From NCBI RefSeq assembly GCF_004341375.1, contig NZ_SLXO01000014.1, forward strand, positions 1 to 62,561: 62,561 nt of DNA, given 5' to 3'. The position numbers and the translations under genes were made by a program. The notes below the pieces were generated by a model, which was not told where the DNA came from, ran no database searches, and was given only the letters and a program-made list of their open reading frames with translations. Positions 9,644 through 19,420 of this stretch are shown one piece after another (positions within the stretch are counted from its first letter, which is position 1; each line of letters opens with the position of its first letter). This DNA is from Rhodothalassium salexigens DSM 2132. GTDB taxonomy: Bacteria > Pseudomonadota > Alphaproteobacteria > Sphingomonadales > Rhodothalassiaceae.

Positions 9644-10515
9644 CGCCAACTAGTCTTTCCAATGCAGTGCAGGACCCGTCACGGCGCCACATAATTCCGC
9701 TGAGTGGGGGCAAGGACTCCACCGCGCTAGCGGTCTACATGCTCGAACGGCACAGCGGTTTGCCGTTGGAGTTCGTGTTCACGGACACCGGGGCAGAGCT
9801 GCCCGAGACCTACAGCTATCTGCGCCGGTTCGAGGCGATCTTCGGAGTCGAAATCAACCGGCTCACTGCCCTCGACCTGCCCGAGCTGCAGGTACGCTCA
9901 AAAGGTGGGCGCCGGTCGCCCTTCGACGTCCTGCTGAACGAGGTCTATTCGGGCTTCCTCCCCAACCCGCAGGCGCGCTGGTGTACCCGCATGCTAAAGA
10001 TCAAGCCGTTCGAGCATTTTGTCGGCGGCGACGATGCATATAGCTACATCGGCATTCGCGCTGACGAGAACAGGGAAGGCTTTCGCGGCGCTGCTGCCGG
10101 CCCCTCACCAGAAGACGACGAAGAGAAGGCTGAAACCGGACGCGCCAAGCCGGTCGTGCTGTCTAACCGCAACAACATTTTGCCGGTCTATCCGCTCAAG
10201 GACATCGGCTTCGGCCTCGACGACGTTCGCGACCTGCTGCTGGGCAGCGGTCTTGGGCTACCACCCTACTACGATTGGCGGTCGCGGTCGGGTTGCTACT
10301 TTTGTTTCTATCAGCAGGTTGGAGAGTGGCAGGGGCTGAAAGAACGTCACCCTGAGTTGTTCGAGGCGGCCAAGACCTACGAGGCGACCAAGGCGAATGG
10401 GCGGCGCTTCACCTGGTCTCAGACCCGCTCGCTGGAAGCGCTGGAGAAGCTTCGCGAACGCTATGCAACCCCCACAGGCGAGCCGGAAGATGGGTGCGCC
10501 ATCTGCCACTTGTGA
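9640..10515 (+). CDS. sspD: SspD, DndC-like PP-loop sulfurtransferase
   Basis: A 291-residue member of the PAPS-reductase/DndC family. The PP-loop SGGKDS at residues 22-27 binds ATP and would adenylate the DNA backbone before sulfur insertion. Conserved cysteines C115 (RWCTRMLK), C219 and C222 (GCYFC), and C286 and C289 (GCAIC) could hold the iron-sulfur cluster known in DndC. The acidic insert at about 155-168 (PEDDEEKAE) is unusual and probably a surface loop. It is the last gene of the overlapping modification block. Eight bases separate it from sspF, the first gene of the restriction-like block. Confidence 0.9.
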   Translation: MTPTSLSNAVQDPSRRHIIPLSGGKDSTALAVYMLERHSGLPLEFVFTDTGAELPETYSYLRRFEAIFGVEINRLTALDLPELQVRSKGGRRSPFDVLLNEVYSGFLPNPQARWCTRMLKIKPFEHFVGGDDAYSYIGIRADENREGFRGAAAGPSPEDDEEKAETGRAKPVVLSNRNNILPVYPLKDIGFGLDDVRDLLLGSGLGLPPYYDWRSRSGCYFCFYQQVGEWQGLKERHPELFEAAKTYEATKANGRRFTWSQTRSLEALEKLRERYATPTGEPEDGCAICHL

Positions 10516-10522
10516 GGCTAGG

Positions 10523-12340
10523 ATGACAAGCAACCCCCTCGTCGATTTCCTGGCTTCCTACGGCCCTCAAGCGTCCTCGAATAATCTCTACGACGAGTTC
10601 GTGGTTGAGGCCGCCAAGAGGACCGGCTGTGCGGCCCTTGAAATCGACCAGCCCCTCACTGCCGAGTTGATCGGGCTTCTGCAGTCCGCCACGCCAAAAT
10701 GTGTGATCCTTACCGGGACGGCCGGGGACGGCAAAACGTACACCGCTCGGAAGGTGGCCGAGGCGCTGTCCGGCGAGGCTCGCGTCTGGTCCAACACACA
10801 AAAGATCTACACCCTGCCTAAACCCTTGCCGTCCGGCCGATCGGCTCTCTTCATCAAGGACCTAAGCGAGATCAACGAAGCTGAGAAGAACCGCATATTT
10901 CCCGACATAATGGCAGCGTTGACCGGCGAGACCACCGACGTCTTCGTTATATGTGTCAACGATGGTCATCTGCTGAAGTTCTTCCGCGATCGTGGGGAGG
11001 CCGAGCTTCACGACCGGTTCGCGGAGATGCTGCGCAGCGACGCCCGCGAAGATCCGAACGGACACTTCTGGCTGGTCAACATGTCGCGGCAGTCCCATCG
11101 GCACCTTGTGGATCAGATCGTCGACGGCGTGGCGGACCACGATGGATGGGCGGGGTGCGAGGGCTGTCCGGCGCTTGCCGACAAGGAAAATCCCTGCCCA
11201 ATCCGCTGCAATCGCGACATCCTTCTACGGAACGATCCGGCATCGATGCGCGCCCGGCTCAAGGACATGATCCGCATGGCGGCCGCCGACGGACGACATC
11301 TGTCGATCCGTCAGCTAATCTTGCTTACGGTCAATATCCTGCTCGGGGACGCAAAAGCCAGTTCGACCCTCTTGACTTGTCGGAAGGCGAAGATGCGGTC
11401 ACGGAATAACGTTTATGATTTGACCAATCCCTTCGCCAACGCCTTCGGAGTGAATCTGACCGAGCGCGAGCGCCGACAATATGGCGCCTTCACTGTGCTC
11501 AGCGAGTATCAGGTGGGATTTGAGACCAACAACGTCTTCGATCACGGGCTGTTGTGGGGCGACGACAGCTTGCCCGACTGCCCCTGGTACGGAGAGCGCA
11601 TTTTCGCGCCCATACGCAATATGTACCGAGGCGACCCTTCCCGCCATTCAGCCGATTTCCAGCGTGCCATTGTAGATCAGCGGCGGCGGTTGTTCTTTTC
11701 GCTTGATCCGCAGAGTCCCAAGGTCCGTATCAACCCGCGCCGTAGCCCGTGGAACCTATCGGTTTTCAAGCACGGCTCCGACTACATCGCGATGGTTGAA
11801 GGCCTCCTTGGCGCGGGCATGCCACAGCAGATTGCCCGCCAATTGCTGCGGGGACTGAACCGGATGATGACCGGTGAGATGACGATCACAGACGATCGCC
11901 TTTGGATCACAGCGCCATCCGGTGTCTATCTGGGCAGTGAAATCCCACTGCTAGTACAGCATGCCGGTCATCCTCGCACTGGCGGCATTAGCACGATGTC
12001 CTTCCTTGTGTCCGGCAACCACCGCGTCGGTCCTTCCGACAACGGCCGACCACCGGTAATTCGCGTCGCAACCCGAGGGCGGGAGGATCGGGCGGTGGAC
12101 CTCGCGCTTCGACCGACCCTTGTCGAGTGCTTGCTTCGGATTGCCGATGGTGCTCTGCCGGCTAGCTTTTCCTCTGAATGCCAGCGGGAAGTCGAACGCT
12201 TCCAATTGCAGGTGGCCACGGAAGTCCGACGAGCATTCGAACTCGACGGCGCAACCCCGATGCCCAAGGAAGTTCGGATGTTGGACGGCAACCTGCAGGA
12301 GCATGCCATCGCAATCATGGCAGAGGGAGATGCCTGGTGA
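10523..12340 (+). CDS. sspF: SspF, DptF-like P-loop ATPase
   Basis: A 605-residue protein with a Walker A motif GTAGDGKT at residues 65-72, inside the STAND/AAA-like context VILTGTAGDGKTYTARK. A cysteine cluster (CEGCPALADKENPCPIRC) around residues 212-229 may bind zinc. Size and order (ATPase, then a helical protein, then an FtsK-like giant) match DptF in dnd-dpt systems and SspF in sspBCD-sspFGH cassettes, where F, G and H together attack non-phosphorothioated phage DNA. I chose ATG 10523 because upstream in-frame sequence overlaps sspD coding sequence. The stop overlaps the sspG start by one base. Confidence 0.75.
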   Translation: MTSNPLVDFLASYGPQASSNNLYDEFVVEAAKRTGCAALEIDQPLTAELIGLLQSATPKCVILTGTAGDGKTYTARKVAEALSGEARVWSNTQKIYTLPKPLPSGRSALFIKDLSEINEAEKNRIFPDIMAALTGETTDVFVICVNDGHLLKFFRDRGEAELHDRFAEMLRSDAREDPNGHFWLVNMSRQSHRHLVDQIVDGVADHDGWAGCEGCPALADKENPCPIRCNRDILLRNDPASMRARLKDMIRMAAADGRHLSIRQLILLTVNILLGDAKASSTLLTCRKAKMRSRNNVYDLTNPFANAFGVNLTERERRQYGAFTVLSEYQVGFETNNVFDHGLLWGDDSLPDCPWYGERIFAPIRNMYRGDPSRHSADFQRAIVDQRRRLFFSLDPQSPKVRINPRRSPWNLSVFKHGSDYIAMVEGLLGAGMPQQIARQLLRGLNRMMTGEMTITDDRLWITAPSGVYLGSEIPLLVQHAGHPRTGGISTMSFLVSGNHRVGPSDNGRPPVIRVATRGREDRAVDLALRPTLVECLLRIADGALPASFSSECQREVERFQLQVATEVRRAFELDGATPMPKEVRMLDGNLQEHAIAIMAEGDAW

Positions 12341-13908
12341 TGAACACCTTGTCCACTAGCAGACTGCCGCCGCCACCAAATGTCCTCGACAGTTCCGATA
12401 TGCGTGTGCAGGAGTTCATTCACGGTCACCGCTTCATACAGGAGCAGGAGCCGTTCATGATCGTCCTCGAGACGCTGGCGGTCTGCGCGGATCGACCTCT
12501 TGGCAGCGTCCTGCCCAAGCCGGACGCACATGAAGCATTTCACTATGCTCTGCCGCACCGGCGCAAGATGCGGTTCTTGCTATTTCAGGATCGGCATCTT
12601 GAACAGGTTGTCGAGGACAGTTCCATCCCTGACCACGAAAAGTGGCACGAATGGAAAACACGGGTCAACGCGCAGTTCGGTGAGGGACAACGCGAGCTCG
12701 GCGCGGGGTCCTCGCATGATGCCTTCGCCTACCTAGACGACCGGTTTTCAATGGATATCAACGCTCTGAACCAAGCAGTCCGGCTGCTGCAGTCGCGTGA
12801 GCTTGATGTGATGCACAACCGACGGTGGACGTCGCGCTTCCTCGCGGTGACCGGACCGGACATGATCTGCACGGACATGCGAGAGGCCCGCGGCGGCTGG
12901 ACAGCTGACCGGCGCTTCTTCGGCCGAGGTGGCGAGCTTGTGTATTTGATGCTGAACCGCTCATCGTTCGCAGTCGAGCTGAAGCAGTGGGTTCAAGAGC
13001 GGCTTCTCTCCGAAAACGACCCGATGAATCGGATCGCACAAGCCCTGTCAGACCCAGCAGACACCGGCGCGTCCAACACCCAGATCGGATATCTCCCGCA
13101 CCTGACCCTGTCCGCCTATGATCGTCTCGCCGAAGACTGGCTGAACGTCCTGATGTGCAATCGCTTGCCGGAGGGCCACCTCTTCGAGCCTCTCTTCCGT
13201 ATCACGGGGCTCAACATCGTCGTCTATCTGGCGGAGCGGGCACAGGAAGAGGTTGGGGCACCAAAAGCTATACCGATCGTCGCCGATCTTACCGATGGCG
13301 GCAACCAACAGCTGCGCGAGGAGGCCAAGGTCCACCTCAACCTGCACCGGGATGTCGCCAATCGTGCGGTACGCGCCTTTGTGGAGCGAGTGATTGGGGA
13401 CTGCGATCGTTGGAAGATGGCGCTAGAGCGAAGCGATCCTGGCCTCGCCAAGCAGGCATTGAAGGAAAGATTTGGCTTCACCAAGGGCGACGACCAGCGC
13501 GGAAACGCTGCGACACCCGCGCAACAACTAGAAGCATTCATCGACCACGCGATGCAGCGCGACAAAAACAACACCTACAAGTACCTGTTGCCGCTAGCAA
13601 AGGCGTCAGGACTGGCGACGTCGCGACAACGGGTTGGACCGTGGTTCGCCCTCGACGATGGGATGCTATTCTCCCTCGTTCTCGCCAACGTCACGCATAC
13701 CATCGAGTTGCGGGATTTCGTGGCCCAACTTTATCGGCGCTATGGGCTGGTCATCGGCCCCGAGGAGGCCCGGGATGCATTCGGGCGTATCCATGTCGAG
13801 CGCTACGAGGCGAACCTTGCCGCCCTCGAGGCGCGGATGACCCGGCTCGCCCTGACACAACGGCTTTCGGATGACTGTGCATTCGTGACGAACCCATACA
13901 GGTTGTGA
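12340..13908 (+). CDS. sspG: SspG-position protein of the SspFGH restriction block
   Basis: A 522-residue protein without a motif I recognise. It appears globular and mixed alpha/beta, with no membrane segment or P-loop. Helical stretches rich in Arg and Glu dominate residues 280-520. Position decides the call: it sits between a DptF-like ATPase and an FtsK-like giant, with a one-base overlap (TGATG) upstream and one base between its stop and the next start, exactly the place of DptG/SspG. In those systems the G subunit is needed for restriction but its biochemical role is unclear. Confidence 0.65.
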   Translation: MNTLSTSRLPPPPNVLDSSDMRVQEFIHGHRFIQEQEPFMIVLETLAVCADRPLGSVLPKPDAHEAFHYALPHRRKMRFLLFQDRHLEQVVEDSSIPDHEKWHEWKTRVNAQFGEGQRELGAGSSHDAFAYLDDRFSMDINALNQAVRLLQSRELDVMHNRRWTSRFLAVTGPDMICTDMREARGGWTADRRFFGRGGELVYLMLNRSSFAVELKQWVQERLLSENDPMNRIAQALSDPADTGASNTQIGYLPHLTLSAYDRLAEDWLNVLMCNRLPEGHLFEPLFRITGLNIVVYLAERAQEEVGAPKAIPIVADLTDGGNQQLREEAKVHLNLHRDVANRAVRAFVERVIGDCDRWKMALERSDPGLAKQALKERFGFTKGDDQRGNAATPAQQLEAFIDHAMQRDKNNTYKYLLPLAKASGLATSRQRVGPWFALDDGMLFSLVLANVTHTIELRDFVAQLYRRYGLVIGPEEARDAFGRIHVERYEANLAALEARMTRLALTQRLSDDCAFVTNPYRL

Positions 13909-13909
13909 G

Positions 13910-16900
13910 ATGAATTTGTCGACAAAGCTTTCTGAGGTTTCCACCCCTGACGCCCGGAGAGGCGATCTAATCGCTCGCGTCGTCTGGGGGATTGTGCTGA
14001 GCGCTGTAGACAACGCAGCGGCCGGGCAGCGTGTCACCTTCATGCTCGCTGGTTTGAAGGCAGAGGCGCTTGAGGGAATCGCTCGCAACAAGCCTGCAGA
14101 TCTACATGGCAGGAGCCTGCTTCTGAAGATGAACCCCAATGCCGCACCGGATATGCAGGTCGATGAAGGTTATTTGTCCGAGGAATCCGCCGTCCATTGG
14201 CGCCACAACGATGCCGCCGAAGTCATCGTCTTCGCGCCGCCTGACGCCGAACGCGAGGGCATCGGCGCCGGACTTGGCCCGATCTCCCGCATCGACGAAC
14301 CCAGGATAATTGACCAGATCCCGGCATGGGTCGCGGAACTGGGAGAGACAGGGGAGGCCAACAGCTACCTTCGGGCCGCTCTCGAAGGGCTCCGCGACGC
14401 ACGGGAAGTGTGCCTCGACCTTCAAATGTGGGTCGATTTTATCGGTGCCATTGTCGATCAGGGATTCGCCTACAAGGTCGATGTCCGCATCAGGAATGCG
14501 ATGCCGGCTCTACGGATTCCCAAAGACGGCATCGTCAAGCTTCCGGCCTTCAAGCCGGAAGGTAACCCGAAGGCGCGCGCGCGGGACTTCTCTGCAGCCT
14601 TTCGCGATGCCCGCCTTGAGGCCGGGGTCTACGCCACTCTCATGACGCCGAAGCACGAGCGCGTCGATGTCGCAGCTGTGCGGGCACGGGTGGACGAGTT
14701 CCAGCATGATAACGAGCCTGAGGTGATTGAGGCCCTCGACGCTGTCCGGGCTCTCTTGGACGACGCAGATATGATCCTTCCTGGCGGGTGGCGGCCAAGC
14801 CAGGAATCGTTCTGTCGCAAGGTTTCCTGGGAGCGCGTCGGGGCCAGTGTGTTCGGGGGCAAGCGGAGTTCCCCGACGGAAAGCCTCGGCAAGCGCACCC
14901 TGCGCTTCATCGAAGGTAACTACGGCCACGATGTCACCAAAGAAGATCGGGACCTTCTCGACAGCCTGACCAACACCACCCCACGCGAGCCACGCGACGT
15001 CGAGGTGGAGTTCTTCAACCGTTGGCAGGAGCGCCTGGGCCGCGACATCAAGCTCTTCAAGCCTTGGCAGAAGCGACTGTTTTCAAAAGAGGTCATTGGG
15101 CACGATCTTTTGTCTGCCTTTGCCGAGGGTTTCGAGGCGCTCATAATCGCAGGCGACGCGGCGCTGGTGGACATGACGGAGCCGCGGGTGCTCGTTCGTG
15201 CCACACAGCACGACAAGGCCCTCTTCTGGGAGGGGCTCGATCCAGATATTCACCGGCTTTTCTGCTTTGAGCTGAGGGCCTTGAAAGCGCTTTTCGGGCC
15301 GCATGTAGTTTGGGACCTCGCCGCAGCTGAGAAGTACCAGGGTACCGGGGATGCCGGCGGCAACGAAGCGCGGAAGATCGACCTTGAACTGTATCTGGTA
15401 GAGGCCGAGGACTTGACCGATCTGGACGGTCTTCGCAATCCCCCCAAGCAGGCACCCCGGGTCAAGACAACGTGGCAACCCGGAAAGTCACCCAAGGATG
15501 AACCGATCAGCCTCGCCCTGATCGAGGATCTCGACGCCCTGGCCAAGGCGGCCGAGGCGGGCGACAGCGTGTTCCGACCGCTGAACTTCGCGCCGCGCTC
15601 GAGCGGGGAGAACACGCACCTCTCCTCTACGAGCCTATTCGACCGGAATTCCTTCAGCGATGTAGCCCAAGGCGAGCAGGGACGCACCTTCGACTTGGTT
15701 GTCCGACCAAAGGAGGACCTGCTTGGAGAACTCCGTTCACGGCTGCAAGAGCTTGAACGCAACCGAACACTGGACGGCGAAACCGTGACCGCCGTGCTGG
15801 CAGCGACCGAAGCCTTCGACGAGTCGTATCGTAGGGCGGTGAAGCAACTGTCGAAGAACCCGGGCGCGGCCTTCGCGTCGAGCATTCTCGCAGAGCAGGC
15901 CGAGGCCTATGGGATCCTATGCCGCACATGTCGTCTCCCCGCGACCACGGGCCGGGTGGGACGGAATATTCGTGCGCTTGTCGCCGGTATCGGCGTGGTG
16001 GCCTCCGACGGTGCCGAGCCTATGGCTATTCTGGCCGCCTGGCACCCTCTTCGCCTGGCCGAGCGGCGAGCGAAGATAATGGAGCTTTCCTCTTTCGTGG
16101 AGGCCGTACTGACGTCCGGCCCGGCCCGCAGCGCCGATCTCTCCGGGGCCTTTCAAGAGCGGAGGCTCGCACGCTCCCGCTGGGTTTTTCCCGAAGTCGT
16201 TTTTGCCCACGAAATGGCGATGATCGCGGTCGAGGATCTTGGCGGTTACAGCCTCATGGTTCCTGCAGACTGCGTTGCCCGCAACCAAGAGGCGCTCGAA
16301 GCTTCCGCGCCCTCGGCTGCAGGGAAGTTCATGGAGGGCGTCGGCCAGTACCTAGAGGTTCACCCCCATGAGGCTACCAACCTGTCGGCGGCAATATTCG
16401 ACTCGGAAAGCCAGACTCTGCCGCGCGAGGTTGCGCGCGAGATGGCCAAGCGTCTTCACCAGAAGTCAGACCTGCGCTGCGACCTTGTCATCACGCACCG
16501 TGATCAGGATCGCATGCGCAGGATATATCGGAACCAAAACCTCCGTCTTGGAGCGGAGAATATTAGCGAGACGGCGCGCGGATTTCTGTCGAGGTTGCGG
16601 GTCGACGTGCGCTCAAACCGGGCCACGGAGGGCGTGGATAGTGAGGTGCGGGACCTCGATTTGGTCTTCCTGCACGATGTCATCAGCCACCATGCCGACC
16701 CGGTTTGGGTTGAGGAGGCCGGCGGCTCGCATGATCTTCCCGCCCCCTTCGATCCCGGCATGGCGCGGCGACCTCGGCGCCGGATGACTGAGACCGATGC
16801 CTCCGGCGTGGGAATCTACCTCACACTACCAAGGCCGCCTCGCGCCGTAGGGCAGTACCAGGACCTACTCTACGAACTGGCGAAAGGCTTCTTGCCTGAT

Positions 16901-19339
16901 GGGTTTCACGGGGTGCTGATCCGGCAGGCCCAATTTGGCGACGCAAAGGTGGTCGATCTAATCCGTCGTTCACACCAGTTGGCGGAATGGGTTATCACCT
17001 ATGATAAGGTGGCTAGCCGAACCCTGTTCGAGCGCAGCGGCGTTCAGATCATCAGCGACATCTCGGTCCCGGGGGCGGACGGCCGGGTGATCATAAGCGC
17101 CGGCAAAGTGGATGATCGGCTTAAGCGAAACGTCCGCGATGATCTAATCGATGCTTGCGGCATCACTGCGCCGGATGCGGAGAGGCTCGCGGGGGTAGTC
17201 ATCCGCGACGTGCTGCGGATCTCGGGCCAGAAGGTCCTGTCGGCGGCCCGATATACCAACGCCTCACGTGAAATGATCGGCCTCGCCGTGATGCGCGCTT
17301 GGATGGAGGGCGCGCTGAAGAGCACAGTGGATGACGACCCAATCTGGATTTCTCTCGACGATTACCGCGGTTGGTTCATGTCCGAGAAGGGGCGGGTTGC
17401 CGATGCCATCGCCGTCACTATCGACTATGACAATACGACGTTCCGAGTGCTCCTACAGGTGGGCGAAGCAAAGTTTGTTGAGAAAACGTCCGAACTAGCC
17501 ACGATCCGGGAAGCGCAACAACAGGTCCAGGCTACGGTGGACCGTCTTATCCGTCTGTTCATCGACAACGATGACGCCATCTCGCGGGCGGCGGCCTGCG
17601 CAAGATTGGCTGATCTCCTGGTTAACCGGGACGGTGTGACGGAGCGACTTCCCGATCCCGTCCAGCGTGCCGCGTTCTTCAACGCCTTGAGCACCGGCGA
17701 AGTATCGTTCCAGATCAGTGGCGAAGCCGTGGTGTGCCTGCACGACGATCATGGTCCGGTTTGGCGGTGCGAGGCGGATCCGGATCGACCATTTCTTCGC
17801 CACCATGTTCTAACTACCCCGGCTATCCGTCAGACACTGACGCACACGGAGGCAGGAGAGGCTCCCCAGCGCGAAGGTCTCGGCGACATCGACTGGTATT
17901 GCGAAGGCGATGCCCCGAAGCCACGCCCAAAACCGCTTGCGGACACCACGGCAGTTGTAGAGGAAGACCCCACCTCCCCGGAGGAACTGTCGGACGAAAA
18001 CCCGGAGGTGACGCAGGCTACGACGGAGGCGGGTGGCTCCGCCGATACTACCAGTTCGGAGCCGGCGGAAGCACAAGAAGATGCAGCCAATGCGGAGCCG
18101 GCGCCAGAGCCGCCGCGTTTCCTGCCGCCTCCAGTCTTCGAAGTCCTGCGCGATATGGCGGCAACCGAGGGCGGAGCGATCACCGATGCCGATTCCCTCG
18201 CTTGGGCCGATCGGATGGCGATGGAAACCCAGCGTGCACTAAGCCATTTTGGCATGCAGGCCGAATTTGCGGACCCTAAGCCGAGGCTGACGCCCAACGG
18301 CGCGCTAATCGCCTTCCGCGGCCACACCTCGCTGACTGTCGACAAGATCGAGAAGCGCACAAGCGAATTGCTGACGACATATGGCATCGAGGTTGCAGAT
18401 GTACGGCCCGGGCGCGGCCGTATCTCAGTCTTCGTGACGCGGGAGACGCGAGCCCGCGTGCCGCTTGCCTCGACCTGGCTAGGCGCCCTCTGGCCTGACC
18501 GTGACCCCGGCCAGGCCACCTCCTTCATCCTCGGAGCGCGTGAAGATGAGGACCGGTTGTTGTATTTGAACCTGTCCGAGTCCTTCGCTGGGTACGACGC
18601 GCACGGTCCGCACACTCTGATCGCGGGCGAGACCGGCAGCGGTAAGGGGATCCTGACGCAAGGTATCCTGCTGCAGCTGATTGCCTTCAACGATCCTGAA
18701 AAAGCCGAGCTGATCGTCGTTGATCCGAAGAAGGGAGTGGACTTCACTTGGCTGGAAGGCGCTCCGCAGATGAAGGTGCCGATCGTCACCGAGATAAGCG
18801 ATGCGCAGACGATCCTCCAAGATCTCGTGGTCCAGATGGACGCCCGCTACGACAAATTCGCCGCGGCCGGGGCTGCCAACATCACGGAGTACAACAGCAA
18901 GGTCACCCCTCAGCAGCGGATGTCACGGATCTTTCTGGTGCATGATGAGCTGGGCGCATGGATGGCGCAGGAGAAGGAATATCAGGAAGTCGTGCTCTCC
19001 TCCGTGGCCAACCTCGGAATGAAGGCGCGTGCAGCGGGTATTCACCTGACCTTGATTACCCAGCGCGCCGACGCGGAGGCTGTACCAGGGCGGCTTCGGG
19101 ACAACATGGGTAACCGCCTTTGCCTGAAGGTGCAGAATAGCACAGGCTCACGGATGGTTCTCGGGGTCGGCGGCGCCGAAAAGCTCTTGGGCAAGGGCCA
19201 TCTCGCCTGCGTCCTTGCTAATCAGCAGCTACCACCTGGGCAGAACTCCTTCGTGGTGCAGGTGCCCTTCGCCGAAACAGAGGATATGCATCGCCTTGCC
19301 GACGCGGCAAAGAGTTATTGGGCATCGCGACTAAGCTGA
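13910..19339 (+). CDS. sspH: SspH, giant protein with C-terminal FtsK/HerA-like motor (DptH-like)
   Basis: A 1809-residue protein. Residues 1-1340 show no recognisable domain. Residues about 1345-1403 are an acidic, Pro/Thr/Glu-rich linker that is probably disordered. The C-terminal part is a SpoIIIE/FtsK/HerA-type ATPase: Walker A GETGSGKG at 1573-1580, VVDPKKGVDF shortly after it, Walker B IFLVHDELG with the acidic pair at 1679-1680, and the late motif LTLITQRADAEAV. DptH of dnd systems has the same plan. By analogy it translocates on DNA and carries out or directs damage of unmodified phage DNA. It ends the seven-gene operon; no terminator is visible before the IS element. Confidence 0.8.
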   Translation: MNLSTKLSEVSTPDARRGDLIARVVWGIVLSAVDNAAAGQRVTFMLAGLKAEALEGIARNKPADLHGRSLLLKMNPNAAPDMQVDEGYLSEESAVHWRHNDAAEVIVFAPPDAEREGIGAGLGPISRIDEPRIIDQIPAWVAELGETGEANSYLRAALEGLRDAREVCLDLQMWVDFIGAIVDQGFAYKVDVRIRNAMPALRIPKDGIVKLPAFKPEGNPKARARDFSAAFRDARLEAGVYATLMTPKHERVDVAAVRARVDEFQHDNEPEVIEALDAVRALLDDADMILPGGWRPSQESFCRKVSWERVGASVFGGKRSSPTESLGKRTLRFIEGNYGHDVTKEDRDLLDSLTNTTPREPRDVEVEFFNRWQERLGRDIKLFKPWQKRLFSKEVIGHDLLSAFAEGFEALIIAGDAALVDMTEPRVLVRATQHDKALFWEGLDPDIHRLFCFELRALKALFGPHVVWDLAAAEKYQGTGDAGGNEARKIDLELYLVEAEDLTDLDGLRNPPKQAPRVKTTWQPGKSPKDEPISLALIEDLDALAKAAEAGDSVFRPLNFAPRSSGENTHLSSTSLFDRNSFSDVAQGEQGRTFDLVVRPKEDLLGELRSRLQELERNRTLDGETVTAVLAATEAFDESYRRAVKQLSKNPGAAFASSILAEQAEAYGILCRTCRLPATTGRVGRNIRALVAGIGVVASDGAEPMAILAAWHPLRLAERRAKIMELSSFVEAVLTSGPARSADLSGAFQERRLARSRWVFPEVVFAHEMAMIAVEDLGGYSLMVPADCVARNQEALEASAPSAAGKFMEGVGQYLEVHPHEATNLSAAIFDSESQTLPREVAREMAKRLHQKSDLRCDLVITHRDQDRMRRIYRNQNLRLGAENISETARGFLSRLRVDVRSNRATEGVDSEVRDLDLVFLHDVISHHADPVWVEEAGGSHDLPAPFDPGMARRPRRRMTETDASGVGIYLTLPRPPRAVGQYQDLLYELAKGFLPDGFHGVLIRQAQFGDAKVVDLIRRSHQLAEWVITYDKVASRTLFERSGVQIISDISVPGADGRVIISAGKVDDRLKRNVRDDLIDACGITAPDAERLAGVVIRDVLRISGQKVLSAARYTNASREMIGLAVMRAWMEGALKSTVDDDPIWISLDDYRGWFMSEKGRVADAIAVTIDYDNTTFRVLLQVGEAKFVEKTSELATIREAQQQVQATVDRLIRLFIDNDDAISRAAACARLADLLVNRDGVTERLPDPVQRAAFFNALSTGEVSFQISGEAVVCLHDDHGPVWRCEADPDRPFLRHHVLTTPAIRQTLTHTEAGEAPQREGLGDIDWYCEGDAPKPRPKPLADTTAVVEEDPTSPEELSDENPEVTQATTEAGGSADTTSSEPAEAQEDAANAEPAPEPPRFLPPPVFEVLRDMAATEGGAITDADSLAWADRMAMETQRALSHFGMQAEFADPKPRLTPNGALIAFRGHTSLTVDKIEKRTSELLTTYGIEVADVRPGRGRISVFVTRETRARVPLASTWLGALWPDRDPGQATSFILGAREDEDRLLYLNLSESFAGYDAHGPHTLIAGETGSGKGILTQGILLQLIAFNDPEKAELIVVDPKKGVDFTWLEGAPQMKVPIVTEISDAQTILQDLVVQMDARYDKFAAAGAANITEYNSKVTPQQRMSRIFLVHDELGAWMAQEKEYQEVVLSSVANLGMKARAAGIHLTLITQRADAEAVPGRLRDNMGNRLCLKVQNSTGSRMVLGVGGAEKLLGKGHLACVLANQQLPPGQNSFVVQVPFAETEDMHRLADAAKSYWASRLS

Positions 19340-19420
19340 TACTCGCTTAGCGCCTGGTGCCGCGCCGAGCGAGAGGGTCATGAATGGAGATAGATGGTGA
19401 CCTGCTCCCCAAAGAGTCCG

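Noticed and set aside
4423-19339. A double-stranded Dnd system (DndBCDE)
   Set aside because: DndB, a DndD-type SMC ATPase and the small DndE are missing, whereas DUF4007 follows the desulfurase, which is the Ssp arrangement.
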